Positions 16,030 to 26,029 are shown, counted from the stretch's first letter. The stretch is 64,000 nucleotides of DNA from Flavobacteriales bacterium (GCA_015075325.1 JABTUP010000001.1:186001-250000), one strand, 5' to 3'. Numbers and translations are program-made. The notes: generated from the sequence alone by a model not told the origin.

Positions 16030-16767
16030 CTACCCTTTCACAATTTTACCATTACTGAGTACAGGCACACTAGTAGATTTGTTCAATTTAAGACAATAAA
16101 TAATGTCTTCTTCTAGGTTTAACCTGCTCAATCTTTTTCGATGCGATGACTCACCTAAAAAACCATACATGTCGTCTTTTGCTGCATTGTATAATTTTAT
16201 TGCTGCTTGTGTTGAATCTGCCAAATCGGTAAACCGTAAATTTTGTGCTAATTTTTCTGCCAAGGCACCTGCAAACAAGGTATCTTCTAAGTTAAAACGG
16301 TCTTTCCAACCGGCACACAATAATATTACGTTTTTATCTTCACGCTCTATATATTCAGAAACTACATCTAAATTACTAAACGAACCTATAACTACTTTGT
16401 AAGCATCTTTTGCCATATCTATAGCTTTTGTTCCATTGGTAGTGGTTAACACAATGGTTTTACCAGCATGTTTTCCATCTTTAAAAAACAACGGTGAATT
16501 TCCAAAATCAAACCCTTCTACTACTTCAGCCGAACGTTCGGCACCAACAATAAATCCTTTTTGTTTGTAATCTATAGCTTCTTCAATTGTGGCAACAGGA
16601 ATAACAGCTTCAACACCACTATCAATAGCAGCACAAATAGCTGTGGTAGCTCTAAAAACATCAATAACTACTACCACACAATTTTTATCCTGAAAATATA
16701 CAGGAAACAACGCTGGAGAAAAGCAAACTTCTACTGTATTTGAAAATCCTGATGATTCTTCTCCCAT
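16030..16767 (-). CDS. comB: 2-phosphosulfolactate phosphatase family protein
   Basis: A 245-residue protein of the ComB family. It shows VVVIDVFRATTAICAAID, the segment GAERSAEVVEGFDFGNSP, TIVLTTTNGTKAID and ILLCAGWKDRFNLEDTLFAGAL. The founding enzyme removes phosphate from 2-phosphosulfolactate in coenzyme M synthesis; bacterial members occur without that pathway, so the in vivo substrate here is uncertain. It lies 79 nt downstream of gcvT with a heptad array in the spacer. Confidence 0.85.
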   Translation of the reverse strand: MGEESSGFSNTVEVCFSPALFPVYFQDKNCVVVVIDVFRATTAICAAIDSGVEAVIPVATIEEAIDYKQKGFIVGAERSAEVVEGFDFGNSPLFFKDGKHAGKTIVLTTTNGTKAIDMAKDAYKVVIGSFSNLDVVSEYIEREDKNVILLCAGWKDRFNLEDTLFAGALAEKLAQNLRFTDLADSTQAAIKLYNAAKDDMYGFLGESSHRKRLSRLNLEEDIIYCLKLNKSTSVPVLSNGKIVKG

Positions 16768-16774
16768 TTTCTTA

Positions 16775-16809
16775 AGTTGAAAGTTAAAAGTTGAAAATTG
16801 AAAGTTGTT
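16775..16809. repeat. Heptad array between gcvT and comB
   Basis: Five 7-bp units in phase (agttgaa, agttaaa, agttgaa, aattgaa, agttgtt) begin 7 nt upstream of the comB start codon. Confidence 0.6.
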
Positions 16810-16846
16810 TTACCAACCTTTCAATTTCAACCAAAAACGTAGTTTC

Positions 16847-17944
16847 TTAATTTGCTTTATAAAATGGCATGCTTACCACTTTTGCTTTAACTTTTTTATC
16901 TCTAATTAAGATGTAAATTTCTGAATCTACTTTTGAAAACTCAGTTTTTACATAACCCATACCAATTGGAATGTTTAATGATGGCGATTGAGTTCCTGAA
17001 GTTACAACACCAATGTTATTTCCGTTGGCATCAACTATTTCGTAATCGTGACGAGGAATACCTCTTTCCACTAATTCAAAACCAACTAATTTTTTGGTTA
17101 CTCCTATTTCTTTTTGGTTTTTTAAATATTCTGAATTCACAAAATCTTTAGTGAATTTAGTAATCCAACCTAAACCTGCTTCAATTGGCGATGTGGTATC
17201 ATTAATGTCGTTTCCGTACAAGCAAAATCCCATTTCCAATCGTAAGGTATCTCTACAAGCCAAACCAGCCATTTTAGCTCCAACAGCCTCACCAGCTTTC
17301 AATACTGCATTCCAAATGGTTTCTGCATCGTTGTTTTTAAAATAAACTTCGTAACCACCTGCTCCAGTATATCCTGTTGAAGAAACAATAACATTATCAA
17401 CTCCTGCGAAAATTCCTTTTTGAACAGTATAATAAGACATTTCTAAATCCATGTTGGTTAAAGGTTGTAACATTTTTTGTGCATTTGGACCTTGTATTGC
17501 CAATAATGAAATTGTATCAGAAATGTTTTTAATATCTACTCCGTTGGTGTTGTGTTTAACCACCCAATCCCAATCTTTATCAATGTTAGCACCGTTAACT
17601 ACCAGTAAGTAATCGTTTACACCCATCATATACACCAATAAATCGTCAACAATACCTCCTTCGTTATTCGGAAAACATGAATATTGTACTTTTCCTGGGA
17701 CAAGTTTAGATGCGTCGTTGGAAGTAATTCGCTGAATTAAATCTAATGCCCCATCGCCTTTAACTGTAAATTCACCCATGTGAGAAACATCAAATATTCC
17801 TACATTATTTCTTACGTTTAAATGTTCATCGATTAAACCGGTGTATTGCAATGGCATGTTAAAACCAGCAAACGGAACCATTTTAGCTCCCAAATCGATG
17901 TGTTTTTGCTTTAAAGCAATGTCTTTTAATTCTAGTACTTCCAT
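16847..17944 (-). CDS. gcvT: Aminomethyltransferase (glycine cleavage T protein)
   Basis: A 365-residue folate-dependent protein that moves the aminomethyl group from lipoylated H protein to tetrahydrofolate, releasing ammonia. Family segments: [55 protein letters not shown] and ARDT-like [17 protein letters not shown]. The C-terminal [20 protein letters not shown] closes the barrel domain. The start is at ATG 17944, 22 nt after a TACATTTG promoter element. Other glycine cleavage genes are not in the window. Confidence 0.95.
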   Translation of the reverse strand: MEVLELKDIALKQKHIDLGAKMVPFAGFNMPLQYTGLIDEHLNVRNNVGIFDVSHMGEFTVKGDGALDLIQRITSNDASKLVPGKVQYSCFPNNEGGIVDDLLVYMMGVNDYLLVVNGANIDKDWDWVVKHNTNGVDIKNISDTISLLAIQGPNAQKMLQPLTNMDLEMSYYTVQKGIFAGVDNVIVSSTGYTGAGGYEVYFKNNDAETIWNAVLKAGEAVGAKMAGLACRDTLRLEMGFCLYGNDINDTTSPIEAGLGWITKFTKDFVNSEYLKNQKEIGVTKKLVGFELVERGIPRHDYEIVDANGNNIGVVTSGTQSPSLNIPIGMGYVKTEFSKVDSEIYILIRDKKVKAKVVSMPFYKAN

Positions 17945-17966
17945 AACTTTTTGATTTTAAAAGAAA

Positions 17967-17974
17967 CAAATGTA
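17967..17974 (-). promoter_or_regulatory. -7 promoter element for gcvT
   Basis: Minus-strand TACATTTG matches TAnnTTTG, 22 nt before the gcvT ATG. Confidence 0.5.
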
Positions 17975-17983
17975 GAATTTTAA

Positions 17984-18124
17984 AGTAGATTGTGGAATGT
18001 AGATTGTGGAAAGTTTTTAACCGTTATTCAGTTGTCAGTTTTCAGTTGTCAGTTTTCAGTTCACCCCCGAAAGTTTTCTGGGGCGGTCTTCCAACTTCGG
18101 TCTTCGGTCTTCGGTCTTCCAACT
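17984..18124. repeat. Compound heptad array with internal C-rich/G-rich palindrome
   Basis: From 17984 two 14-bp units occur, each GTAGAT+TGTGGAA-like. From 18028 to 18062 there are five TCAGTTN units, and from 18087 to 18121 five units of TCTTCGG/TCTTCCA type. Between the last two blocks lies a C5/G4 palindrome with A/T-rich core (18064-18083). It fills most of the 266-bp gcvT-pruA divergent spacer. Read on the minus strand the order is GAAGACC-type then GAAAACT-type, as at 40390-40459. Confidence 0.65.
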
Positions 18125-18210
18125 CTAAAAAACAGACTTGTAACTTGAAACGAGATTTAGTAATTTAGCCATCTTAAAATTTATCATTCACACATAAAAA
18201 TATAAAGCTC

Positions 18211-19836
18211 ATGGCAAACGCATTTTTTAACGTACCAACAGCAGTTAACGAGCCAGTAAAATCTTATGCTCCAGGAAGCCCTGAAAGAAAAGAATTACAG
18301 GAAATGATTGCTAAATTAAAAAACACTACAGTTGATTTACCAATGGTTATTGGTGGAAAAAAAATTAGAACCAATAAAACGGTAAGTATGCATCCTCCTC
18401 ACGAAATTGCTCACCATTTGGGTAATTACCATCAAGGAGATGCTCAACATGTAAATGATGCCATTAATGCTACTATGGAAGCTCGTAAAACTTGGGCAAA
18501 CACTCCTTGGCAAGATCGTGCTGCCATCTTTTTAAAAGCTGCCGAATTGCTTGCTGGACCTTACCGTGCAAAAATGAATGCGGCAACCATGCTTTGTCAA
18601 AGTAAAAATGCTTTTCAAGCAGAAATTGATGCCGCTTGCGAAATGATTGACTTCTTCCGATTTAATGTGCAGTTTATGACTGAAATTTATGCGGAACAAC
18701 CCATTTCTTCTCCTGGTATTTGGAATAGAATGGAATACCGACCGTTAGAAGGTTTTGTGTTTGCCATTACACCGTTTAACTTTACCTCTATTGCTGCCAA
18801 CCTATGTGCTGCTCCAGCATTAATGGGTAATGTGGTAGTTTGGAAACCATCAAACACTCAAATTTACTCTGCTCATGTTATCATGGACTTGTTTAAAGAA
18901 GCTGGATTGCCTGATGGTGTAATTAACATTGTACACGTAAACAGCTCGGTAATTGCCGACACTATTTTTAAAAGCCCACACTTTTCAGGAGTTCATTTTA
19001 CTGGTTCTACAGGAGTTTTTAACCAATTGTGGAAAACCATCGGAACAAATTTAGAATTGTATAAAGGCTACCCACGCATTGTTGGCGAAACTGGTGGAAA
19101 AGATTTTATTATTGCACACCGTTCTGCCGACCCACGCGAAGTTGCTACTGCAATTGTTAGAGGTGCTTTTGAATATCAAGGACAAAAATGCTCGGCTGCA
19201 TCGAGAGTTTATTTACCATCAAACACTGCCGACGAAATATTGGCTTTAGTTAAAAAAGATGTGGAATCGTTTAAAATTGGTTCGCCTGAAGATTTCAGCA
19301 ACTTTATAAATGCTGTTATCGACGAAAAAAGTTTTGATAAAATTGCCAATTACATTGAATATGTTAAAACTCGCGATGATGCTGATTTTGTTTGTGGCGG
19401 AACATACGATAAAAGCAAAGGATATTTTATTACTCCAACTGTAGTAAAAACCACCAACCCACTTTTTAGAACCATGTGTGAAGAAATTTTTGGTCCATTT
19501 TTAACCGTTTATGTTTACGAAGTCGATAAATATGAAGAAGCTCTTGAAATGCTCGACAACTCATCGGAATATGCGTTAACTGGTGCTATTTTTAGTAAAG
19601 ATCGTGCAGCCATAAACACTGCTACTCGTTTACTAGAAAATGCTGCTGGAAACTTTTACATTAACGACAAACCAACAGGTGCTGTTGTTGGTCAACAGCC
19701 TTTTGGTGGAGCAAGAGCCTCTGGAACAAACGACAAAGCTGGTGCACCACAAAATTTAATGCGTTGGGTAAATTCACGAACCATTAAAGAAACCTTTGTG
19801 CCACCAACTGATTACCGCTACCCATTTTTAGGATAA
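18211..19836 (+). CDS. pruA: L-glutamate gamma-semialdehyde (P5C) dehydrogenase
   Basis: A 541-residue aldehyde dehydrogenase of the long bacterial P5C dehydrogenase type. It oxidises glutamate semialdehyde, the proline breakdown intermediate, to glutamate with NAD+. Catalytic residues are visible: Asn in AITPFNFTS, Glu in VGETGGKDF and Cys in GQKCSAASRVY. NAD-site VVWKPSNTQIYSA and C-terminal QQPFGGARASGTND are typical. No proline dehydrogenase partner is adjacent. A TTG-N20-TAATTTAG arrangement at 18138-18168 may be its promoter. Confidence 0.95.
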   Translation: MANAFFNVPTAVNEPVKSYAPGSPERKELQEMIAKLKNTTVDLPMVIGGKKIRTNKTVSMHPPHEIAHHLGNYHQGDAQHVNDAINATMEARKTWANTPWQDRAAIFLKAAELLAGPYRAKMNAATMLCQSKNAFQAEIDAACEMIDFFRFNVQFMTEIYAEQPISSPGIWNRMEYRPLEGFVFAITPFNFTSIAANLCAAPALMGNVVVWKPSNTQIYSAHVIMDLFKEAGLPDGVINIVHVNSSVIADTIFKSPHFSGVHFTGSTGVFNQLWKTIGTNLELYKGYPRIVGETGGKDFIIAHRSADPREVATAIVRGAFEYQGQKCSAASRVYLPSNTADEILALVKKDVESFKIGSPEDFSNFINAVIDEKSFDKIANYIEYVKTRDDADFVCGGTYDKSKGYFITPTVVKTTNPLFRTMCEEIFGPFLTVYVYEVDKYEEALEMLDNSSEYALTGAIFSKDRAAINTATRLLENAAGNFYINDKPTGAVVGQQPFGGARASGTNDKAGAPQNLMRWVNSRTIKETFVPPTDYRYPFLG

Positions 19837-19848
19837 TAAAAACCAAAA

Positions 19849-19870
19849 AACCTCGCAATATTGCGAGGTT
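19849..19870. terminator. Intrinsic terminator downstream of pruA
   Basis: The perfect palindrome AACCTCGCAATATTGCGAGGTT is followed by a run of T on the plus strand and preceded by a run of A. It can therefore act for pruA and for the convergent rluB-like gene. Confidence 0.8.
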
Positions 19871-19911
19871 TTTTTTTAGAATTTTATTATAGCAATGATA
19901 TTATCAAAAAC

Positions 19912-20883
19912 TTATTTCGGCAGCATTTTTAAGAAATTCACTTCATCTTCAGATAGGTATCGCCATTGTCCGCGAGAGAGGTCTTTTTTGGTTAATCCTG
20001 CAAAATAAACCCTATCCAACTTTACAACAACATAACCTAAATGTTCAAAAATTCGTCGAACAATTCGGTTTTTACCTGAGTGGATTTCAATGCCAATTTC
20101 TCTTCTATCGTCGCCCTTTCCAACATAATTTACTGCATCGGCTTTTATCCAACCGTCTTCTAATTCAATTCCTTCAGCAATTTGATTTAAATGAATTTGT
20201 GGTACATTTTTATCAGTGGTTACCTGATATATTTTCTTTATTCCGTAACGTGGATGAGTTAATTTTTTTGTTAAATCGCCATCGTTGGTAAACATTAAAA
20301 CACCTGTAGTATCTCTATCTAATCGCCCAACTGGATAAACGCGATGCTTCATTTTTCCAACCAATTGCATTACTGTTTTTCTTCCTTGTGGGTCGCTAAC
20401 CGAGGTAATAAAATTTTTAGGCTTGTTCATCAAAATATACACTTTTTGCTCGTGTTTTATCGATTCGTTTCCAACCGTTACTTTATCATCTTCATTAACT
20501 CGCGAACCTAATTCTGTAACTACCACTCCATTAACAGCAACAGCTCCCGATAAAATAAGCGTATCTGCCTCTCTTCTAGAACAAACGCCAGCATTGGCAA
20601 TGTATCGATTTAAACGCATGGTTCCATCATCAACTCTTTTAGGAGTTTTAATAACAGGTTTATTGGGGTCGGTTTTAGTAAGTGGTTTTCGTTTAAAAGG
20701 TAGTTTTGAGCCCTCGCCTGAGCGTGAAGAATAACCTTTTTTGTTCTCAGAAAAATCAGATTGTTCTGAACTTTTTGAAAACGATTTCTTTTTATCAGCA
20801 AATTTAGATTTGCCTTTATCATTTGTAAATGACTTTTTTCTGTCGGTAGCTTTTGGTTTATCGTTTCGTTTTCGGTTTTCCAT
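19912..20883 (-). CDS. rluB: Ribosomal large-subunit pseudouridine synthase, RluB/RsuA family
   Basis: A 323-residue protein. An N-terminal tail of about 85 residues is rich in Lys, Ser, Asp and Arg and low in complexity. An S4 RNA-binding domain follows (MRLNRYIANAGVCSRREAD), then the pseudouridine synthase domain with catalytic Asp in PVGRLDRDTTGVLMFTNDGD and the closing KNRIVRRIFEHLGY. It isomerises a uridine in 23S rRNA, or less likely 16S rRNA as RsuA does. The start at 20883 is preferred over 20913 because the extra residues come from repeat sequence. It lies downstream of metG. Confidence 0.85.
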   Translation of the reverse strand: MENRKRNDKPKATDRKKSFTNDKGKSKFADKKKSFSKSSEQSDFSENKKGYSSRSGEGSKLPFKRKPLTKTDPNKPVIKTPKRVDDGTMRLNRYIANAGVCSRREADTLILSGAVAVNGVVVTELGSRVNEDDKVTVGNESIKHEQKVYILMNKPKNFITSVSDPQGRKTVMQLVGKMKHRVYPVGRLDRDTTGVLMFTNDGDLTKKLTHPRYGIKKIYQVTTDKNVPQIHLNQIAEGIELEDGWIKADAVNYVGKGDDRREIGIEIHSGKNRIVRRIFEHLGYVVVKLDRVYFAGLTKKDLSRGQWRYLSEDEVNFLKMLPK

Positions 20884-20898
20884 TGTTTTATTAGTTTT

Positions 20899-20947
20899 CA
20901 GTTCACAGTTCACAGTTTTCAGACTTCCATCTTCGGTCTTCCAACTT
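20899..20947. repeat. Heptad array filling the metG-rluB spacer
   Basis: Seven consecutive 7-bp units (including cagttca twice, cagtttt, cagactt, ccatctt, cggtctt, ccaactt). It starts 1 nt from the metG stop codon and ends 15 nt before the rluB start. Reverse-complemented, the order of unit types matches that of the array before rel. Confidence 0.7.
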
Positions 20948-20948
20948 C

Positions 20949-23039
20949 TTATCTCACCTCTCCACCATTATCCATGGCTTTTTCGGGCGAAATAAAAGCT
21001 AAACTTCCTTCGTTGTTTTCTGCCATTAAAATCATTCCTTTCGATTCAATTCCTCTGATTTTTCGTGGTGCAAGATTTACCAACATCGAAACTTGTTTTC
21101 CAACCACATCTTCGGGTTTGTAATGTTCTGCAATTCCAGATACAACCGTACGAACATCAATGCCAGTATCAACAGTAAGTTTTAATAACTTATCGGCATC
21201 AGGGTGTTTCTCGGCAGCTAAAATAGTAGCTACTCTAATGTCCATTTTGATAAAATCATCAAAAGTTATTTCGTCTTTCATTGGTTTTGCTTTTGGGTTA
21301 GTCCCATCCCCAACCCTTCCCAATGGGAAGGTAGTTTCCCCTCCTTTGGAGGGGGCAGGGGAGGATATTTTCTTTAATTTCTCTATTTGTGCCTCAATGG
21401 CTTCATCTTCTATTTTTTCAAAAAGCAATTCAGGTTGATTTAATTGATGACCGCTATTTAGTTCTGAAGCATTGCTGTTTAAAAATCCTTTTAATTTTTT
21501 ACTTGTATAAGGCAAAAATGGCTCAAAAATTATACTTAAAGCATTACAAAGTTGCAAACTGATGTTTAAGATGGTTTTAACTCGTTCTTCATCGGTTTTA
21601 ATCAATTTCCAAGGCTCAGTATCAGCAAGGTATTTATTGCCCAATCGAGCTAAAGTCATGGCTTCGGTTTGTGCATCTCTAAAGCGGTAAGTAGCAATTA
21701 GTTCATAAACTTTATGCTGAGTAGATGTTATTGAAGATAATACCTCTTTGTCGTATTCGGTTAAAGTTCCTTGAGAGGGAACTTTACCTTCGAAATACTT
21801 GTGTGTGAGAACCAATGAGCGGTTAACAAAATTTCCAAAAATAGCCACTAACTCATTGTTCACTCTTGCTTGAAAATCTTTCCAAGTAAATTCGCTGTCT
21901 TTGGTTTCAGGAGCGATTGAAGTTAATACGTATCGCAATTCGTCTTGTTTGTTCGGAAAATCTTCTAAATATTCGTGTAACCATACCGCCCAATTTCGTG
22001 AGGTAGAAATTTTATCTCCTTCCAAATTCAGGAATTCGTTGGCAGGGACATTCGTTGGCAAAATAAAATCACCATGCTCTTTTAAAATAATTGGGAAAAT
22101 AATTCCATGAAAAACAATGTTGTCTTTTCCAATAAAATGAATCAACTGCGTGTTGTTATCTTTCCAGTAATCTTCCCAATTTTTACCATTGTCGGCAGCC
22201 CATTGTTTGGTAGCTGAAATGTATCCAATAGGTGCATCAAACCAAACGTACAACACTTTTCCATCGGCACCATCAACGGGTACTTTTACACCCCAATCCA
22301 AATCGCGGGTAATCGAACGCGGTTGTAAACCATTGTCAATCCAACTTTTGCACTGACCAATAACTTGCTTACGCCATTCGCTAGGGTTGTGTTGTTGTTT
22401 GCCATCTAACACTCCCGTTTCAATCCATGTTTTAAGCCATTTTTCGTGCTTGTTCATCGGTAAAAACCAGTGTGTAGTTTCTTTTAAAACTGGAGTTTTA
22501 CCACTTAAAGTTGAAATCGGGTTTATTAAATCGGTTGGACTTAAACTTGAACCACATTTTTCACACTGGTCGCCATAAGCTCCTGCCGAGTTACATTTCG
22601 GACAAGTTCCTGTTACGTATCTATCGGCTAAAAACTGTTGGTGTTCTTGGTCGAAAAACTGCTCTGTAGTTTCTTGAGTAAAAGAACCTTTTTCATACAA
22701 ATTTTTGAAAAAATCAGAAGCTGTTTCGTGATGTAATTTAGACGAAGTTCGGTGGTAAATATCGAAATCAATTCCAAAATTGGAAAAAGATTTTTTGATG
22801 ATTTCGTGGTTTTTATCTACAATTTCTTGAGGTGTACAACCTTCTTTTTTTGCTCTTAAAGTAATGGCTGCTCCGTGTTCGTCCGAACCACAAATAAATG
22901 CCACATCGTTTCCTTTTGCTTTTAAATAGCGGACAAAAATATCAGCAGGCAAATATGCTCCAGCCAAATGCCCCAAATGCAAAGGACCATTTGCATAAGG
23001 CAAAGCTGCAGTAATGGTATATCTTTTTTTTTCTTTCAT
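20949..23039 (-). CDS. metG: Methionyl-tRNA synthetase
   Basis: A 696-residue class I synthetase charging tRNA-Met. The HIGH motif is HLGH in [14 protein letters not shown], the zinc knuckle is [18 protein letters not shown] and the KMSKS loop is KISTS. An anticodon-binding helical domain and a C-terminal OB-fold tRNA-binding domain ([20 protein letters not shown]) complete it. The linker between the last two domains, about residues 559-582, is encoded by a G/C-rich repeat and reads [19 protein letters not shown]. The frame is intact, so the enzyme should be functional. A TACTTTTG promoter lies 49 nt upstream. Confidence 0.95.
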   Translation of the reverse strand: MKEKKRYTITAALPYANGPLHLGHLAGAYLPADIFVRYLKAKGNDVAFICGSDEHGAAITLRAKKEGCTPQEIVDKNHEIIKKSFSNFGIDFDIYHRTSSKLHHETASDFFKNLYEKGSFTQETTEQFFDQEHQQFLADRYVTGTCPKCNSAGAYGDQCEKCGSSLSPTDLINPISTLSGKTPVLKETTHWFLPMNKHEKWLKTWIETGVLDGKQQHNPSEWRKQVIGQCKSWIDNGLQPRSITRDLDWGVKVPVDGADGKVLYVWFDAPIGYISATKQWAADNGKNWEDYWKDNNTQLIHFIGKDNIVFHGIIFPIILKEHGDFILPTNVPANEFLNLEGDKISTSRNWAVWLHEYLEDFPNKQDELRYVLTSIAPETKDSEFTWKDFQARVNNELVAIFGNFVNRSLVLTHKYFEGKVPSQGTLTEYDKEVLSSITSTQHKVYELIATYRFRDAQTEAMTLARLGNKYLADTEPWKLIKTDEERVKTILNISLQLCNALSIIFEPFLPYTSKKLKGFLNSNASELNSGHQLNQPELLFEKIEDEAIEAQIEKLKKISSPAPSKGGETTFPLGRVGDGTNPKAKPMKDEITFDDFIKMDIRVATILAAEKHPDADKLLKLTVDTGIDVRTVVSGIAEHYKPEDVVGKQVSMLVNLAPRKIRGIESKGMILMAENNEGSLAFISPEKAMDNGGEVR
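21301..21367. repeat. GC-rich repeat read in frame within metG
   Basis: Two adjacent hairpins, CCTTCCCAATGGGAAGG and CCCCTCCTTTGGAGGGG, stand out from the AT-rich coding sequence around them. A relative of the second hairpin (CCCCTCCGAAGGAGGGG) is intergenic at 62817-62833. Confidence 0.65.
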
Positions 23040-23088
23040 AAAACCAATATGCCGTAGTTGTTATACAGCAAGATTATTTAACTTCGTG

Positions 23089-23096
23089 CAAAAGTA
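23089..23096 (-). promoter_or_regulatory. -7 promoter element for metG
   Basis: Minus-strand TACTTTTG fits TAnnTTTG, 49 nt before the metG start. The overlapping plus-strand TACATTTA (23095-23102) could serve ldcA. Confidence 0.4.
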
Positions 23097-23128
23097 CATT
23101 TAGTATTGATAATATCAATAACAAGTCT

Positions 23129-24028
23129 ATGGAAAAACCACAACCTCTTTCGAAAGGCGATAAAATAGCGTTGATTTCTACTGCCCGTAAAATTACGTTA
23201 CAAGAAATAGAGCCTGCAATTTCAATACTTAAATTGTGGGGATTGGAACCTGTTTTTGGTAAAAATTTGTTTAAAATTAACCACCAATTTGCTGGAACAA
23301 CCGAAGATAGAATTGCTGACTTGCAAGAAACTTTAGATAACCCAGAGATAAAAGCAATACTTTGTGTAAGAGGTGGATATGGAACTGTTCAATTGATTGA
23401 TGGTATTGATTTTTCCACTTTTAAGAAACAACCAAAATGGATAATTGGTTATAGCGATATAACTGTTTTACATAACCATATCAATAAAAATTTTGGTGTA
23501 TCAACCCTGCATGCAACTATGCCCATTAATTTTACGACCAACACCAAAGAAGCGTTAGAATCATTGAAAGAAACGCTATTTGGAGCGTTACCAATTTATA
23601 CTACCGAAAACCATCAACTCAACAGATTGGGTGAAGCAACAGGAGAATTGGTTGGTGGAAATTTATCCATCATTTACAGTTTAACAGGAACTCCATCGCA
23701 ACTCGATACCAAAGGAAAAATTTTATTTTTAGAAGATTTAGATGAGTACTTGTATCATATCGACCGCATGATGATGAACTTAAAACGTGTAGGAATGTTG
23801 ACTAATTTAAAGGGTTTGATTGTTGGCGGAATGAGCGACATGAAAGACAATACCGTTCCTTTTGGCAAAAGTGCTTTAGAAATTATTTTTGATGCAGTAA
23901 AAGAATACCATTACCCTGTTTGTTTTGATTTTCCAGCAGGGCACGTAAACGATAACCGATCATTAATAATGGGTTCGGAAGTAAATTTAGTGGTTGATAA
24001 AGATTGGACAACATTAGAGTTTATATAA
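23129..24028 (+). CDS. ldcA: LD-carboxypeptidase (peptidase family S66)
   Basis: A 299-residue cytoplasmic serine peptidase that trims the terminal D-alanine from murein tetrapeptides during cell-wall recycling. The nucleophile elbow is IIGYSDITVLHN and the preceding strand AILCVRGGYGTVQLID. The C-terminal catalytic Glu and His are in FLEDLDEYLYHIDRM and DFPAGHVNDNRSLIMG. The length is usual. It is followed closely by yraN in the same direction. Confidence 0.9.
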   Translation: MEKPQPLSKGDKIALISTARKITLQEIEPAISILKLWGLEPVFGKNLFKINHQFAGTTEDRIADLQETLDNPEIKAILCVRGGYGTVQLIDGIDFSTFKKQPKWIIGYSDITVLHNHINKNFGVSTLHATMPINFTTNTKEALESLKETLFGALPIYTTENHQLNRLGEATGELVGGNLSIIYSLTGTPSQLDTKGKILFLEDLDEYLYHIDRMMMNLKRVGMLTNLKGLIVGGMSDMKDNTVPFGKSALEIIFDAVKEYHYPVCFDFPAGHVNDNRSLIMGSEVNLVVDKDWTTLEFI

Positions 24029-24033
24029 AAAAC

Positions 24034-24399
24034 GTGGCTGAGCACAACATACTTGGAAAGAAAGGAGAAGAATTGGCTACTCAATTTTTAAAAAACTTGG
24101 GTTACAAAATTCTTGCAATAAACTGGCAAGAAAAAAAATTTGAAATAGACATCATTGCTCAAGACCAAAACCAACTCGTTTTTGTTGAAGTAAAAACAAG
24201 AGCAACCGATTTTTTTGGAAGCCCTGTTGAAGCTGTAACACCGACAAAAAAAAAGCACCTAATTAAAGGTGCAAATTTTTATGTTGATAAAACCAATATT
24301 GACTTAGAATGTCGGTTTGATGTAATTGCTGTAATTCTCAACAACAATCAACAAAAAATTGAACACTTTAAGGACGCTTTTTATCCCGAGTTAGATTGA
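24034..24399 (+). CDS. yraN: YraN family protein (UPF0102), nuclease-fold
   Basis: A 121-residue protein of the UPF0102 family with an endonuclease-like fold. It shows HNILGKKGEELATQFLKNLG, WQEKKFEIDIIAQD and LVFVEVKTRA, giving the D-ExK pattern of restriction-like nucleases. The start is GTG at 24034, 5 nt after the ldcA stop. The frame runs back to a TTG at 24004, but family members begin near MAEHNILGKKGE. The function is not established. It is convergent with the next gene with one base between stops. Confidence 0.85.
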   Translation: MAEHNILGKKGEELATQFLKNLGYKILAINWQEKKFEIDIIAQDQNQLVFVEVKTRATDFFGSPVEAVTPTKKKHLIKGANFYVDKTNIDLECRFDVIAVILNNNQQKIEHFKDAFYPELD

Positions 24400-24400
24400 G

Positions 24401-25495
24401 TTATTTTATTAAAATCATTTTTTTAGAAAATGAGTTGTCGTCATCAACCATTGATATTACATAACTTCCTTTATTTATCCATTCAGTATTTAAAACAGTT
24501 GAAGAATTTAATTGCTGTTCATAAATTAATTTTCCTGTTAAATCGTGAATGGTAACCTTTAGTTCATAGAAATTTTTACCATTCCAATCAAAAATAAGTT
24601 GTGTATTAAAAGGATTAGGGTAAACACTTAAAACGTCGTAATTGTTTTGCTCAATTATAGAAACAAAAACACACTGATTTAAGATTTCGGCCTCAGTATT
24701 ACATCCAGTTAAATTTAAGTTGATTGTTGAAACAGCTCCTAGCGGAGGATTGTTTAAGTAATTACAAATACTTTGAACAGCACAATCACTTAAAACAGTA
24801 TTACCAGTAATAAACAAATCGCCCAAAATTTCGGTATTATTATTTCCTAAACCATTAAGTGAGGTAAGTGAGGTGTTTAAGTCAATAACCAAAGCACCTT
24901 CTAAGGGGTCGCCAGTTACCAACAACAAATTGCTTAGTGCAGAAACATCAGTAAGGTTGGGATGTTCCACTATTTCTAAAATTCCTTCTACTGAGGTAAG
25001 TTGGTTTAGTCCGTTTAACGATGTAAGAGCAGCATTATCTCTAACAATAGCTCCCATACCAACATGTTTTAAAGAAGAAAATCCGGTTAAGTTGGTTAAT
25101 AATGAATTGGTACGAATAGTAAACTCACCTAAAATGGTATCTAAATTGGAAAAACTAGAGATGTCAATTAATTTAGAATTGTTTCGGATAATTAAATCAG
25201 AACCAGCATAAAGTAGGTTTAATCCAGAGGTAGTAGTTAAATTTGAGTTGTTTCGAATTTCAATAGCTGCAAGAGAAACTTCTATTTGATTTAACCCATT
25301 AAGGTTGGTAATTGTTGAACCAGATATAAGAACATCTGCACCAACAGGAATGGTATCGCAACCTGGGTAGTTTGTTGAGAAATTATCAATGTCGGTTTGT
25401 GTAATTAAGCCAATTGGAGTTACTGGACACTGAGCATTTACTTTTAAGGTAGTAGAAATAAATACTACTACTATAATAGTTGAAATTTTAAACAT
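24401..25495 (-). CDS. Secreted leucine-rich/receptor L-domain-like protein with type IX sorting domain
   Basis: A 364-residue exported protein. A signal peptide (IIVVVFISTTLKVNAQ) is followed by about eight irregular repeats of the kind LTSLNGLNQLTSVEG and IRNNSNLT, resembling a receptor L-domain or leucine-rich beta-helix. A cysteine-flanked segment ends near residue 275. The last 80 residues are a type IX sorting domain (VYPNPFNTQLIFDW, LTGKLIYEQQL, KGSYVISM, KKMILIK). It should be secreted through SprA and anchored or released at the surface. The binding target is unknown. Confidence 0.85.
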   Translation of the reverse strand: MFKISTIIVVVFISTTLKVNAQCPVTPIGLITQTDIDNFSTNYPGCDTIPVGADVLISGSTITNLNGLNQIEVSLAAIEIRNNSNLTTTSGLNLLYAGSDLIIRNNSKLIDISSFSNLDTILGEFTIRTNSLLTNLTGFSSLKHVGMGAIVRDNAALTSLNGLNQLTSVEGILEIVEHPNLTDVSALSNLLLVTGDPLEGALVIDLNTSLTSLNGLGNNNTEILGDLFITGNTVLSDCAVQSICNYLNNPPLGAVSTINLNLTGCNTEAEILNQCVFVSIIEQNNYDVLSVYPNPFNTQLIFDWNGKNFYELKVTIHDLTGKLIYEQQLNSSTVLNTEWINKGSYVISMVDDDNSFSKKMILIK

Positions 25496-25512
25496 GAAAA
25501 TGATTTTTAAAA

Positions 25513-26010
25513 TTAAAGTTTTACAGAAATTCCAATTTTTCCACCAGAAGAAGCATTTCCTCCGCCCAACTCAAGGTTTATTCCAATTTTATCGTTGAAA
25601 TAATATCGACCACCAATTTGTGCACCCAAACCAAGCCCTGAGGTTCTGTTGCCTTTGTATCCGCTAGAAGAACTCCATGCATAAAAACCAACATTTAAAC
25701 CAGCATAAACATCGTAAGTTGGTTCTATGCCCAATAAATTGTTGAAATGATAATTAGCATTACCAGCAAAACCATAAACTTTATGACTGTATTTGGTTCC
25801 CCACACATCATCGTTGTATGAACGAAAAGAGAGTTCTGCCCCAACCGTAATGTCTTCATGAACACCATAATCGAAACCCAAATAAACAGGTAACCCGTAA
25901 TTAGAGAAACCAAAACCAGCGTTCAATTGAGATTGACCAACTTCAATGGGGTTTTGTGCTGTTAAAAGAGATGAAATTGCTAAAAAAACGATAATTATAC
26001 TTTTCTTCAT
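25513..26010 (-). CDS. Small outer-membrane beta-barrel-like protein
   Basis: A 165-residue exported protein with a signal peptide (IIIVFLAISSLLTAQ) and alternating glycine/aromatic strands such as LNAGFGFSNYGLPVYLGFDY, VYAGLNVGFYAW and KIGINLELGGG. It ends KIGISVKL, a typical barrel closing strand. The size suggests an eight-stranded barrel. No function is assigned. It lies 17 nt upstream of the type IX substrate gene on the same strand, so the two may be co-transcribed. A TAGTTTTG promoter stands 19 nt upstream. Confidence 0.68.
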   Translation of the reverse strand: MKKSIIIVFLAISSLLTAQNPIEVGQSQLNAGFGFSNYGLPVYLGFDYGVHEDITVGAELSFRSYNDDVWGTKYSHKVYGFAGNANYHFNNLLGIEPTYDVYAGLNVGFYAWSSSSGYKGNRTSGLGLGAQIGGRYYFNDKIGINLELGGGNASSGGKIGISVKL

Positions 26011-26029
26011 AGTTGATATTTTTTTTTTA

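Noticed and set aside
17984-18124. CRISPR array
   Set aside because: The repeat unit is 7 bp without unique spacers of constant length and no cas genes are present.
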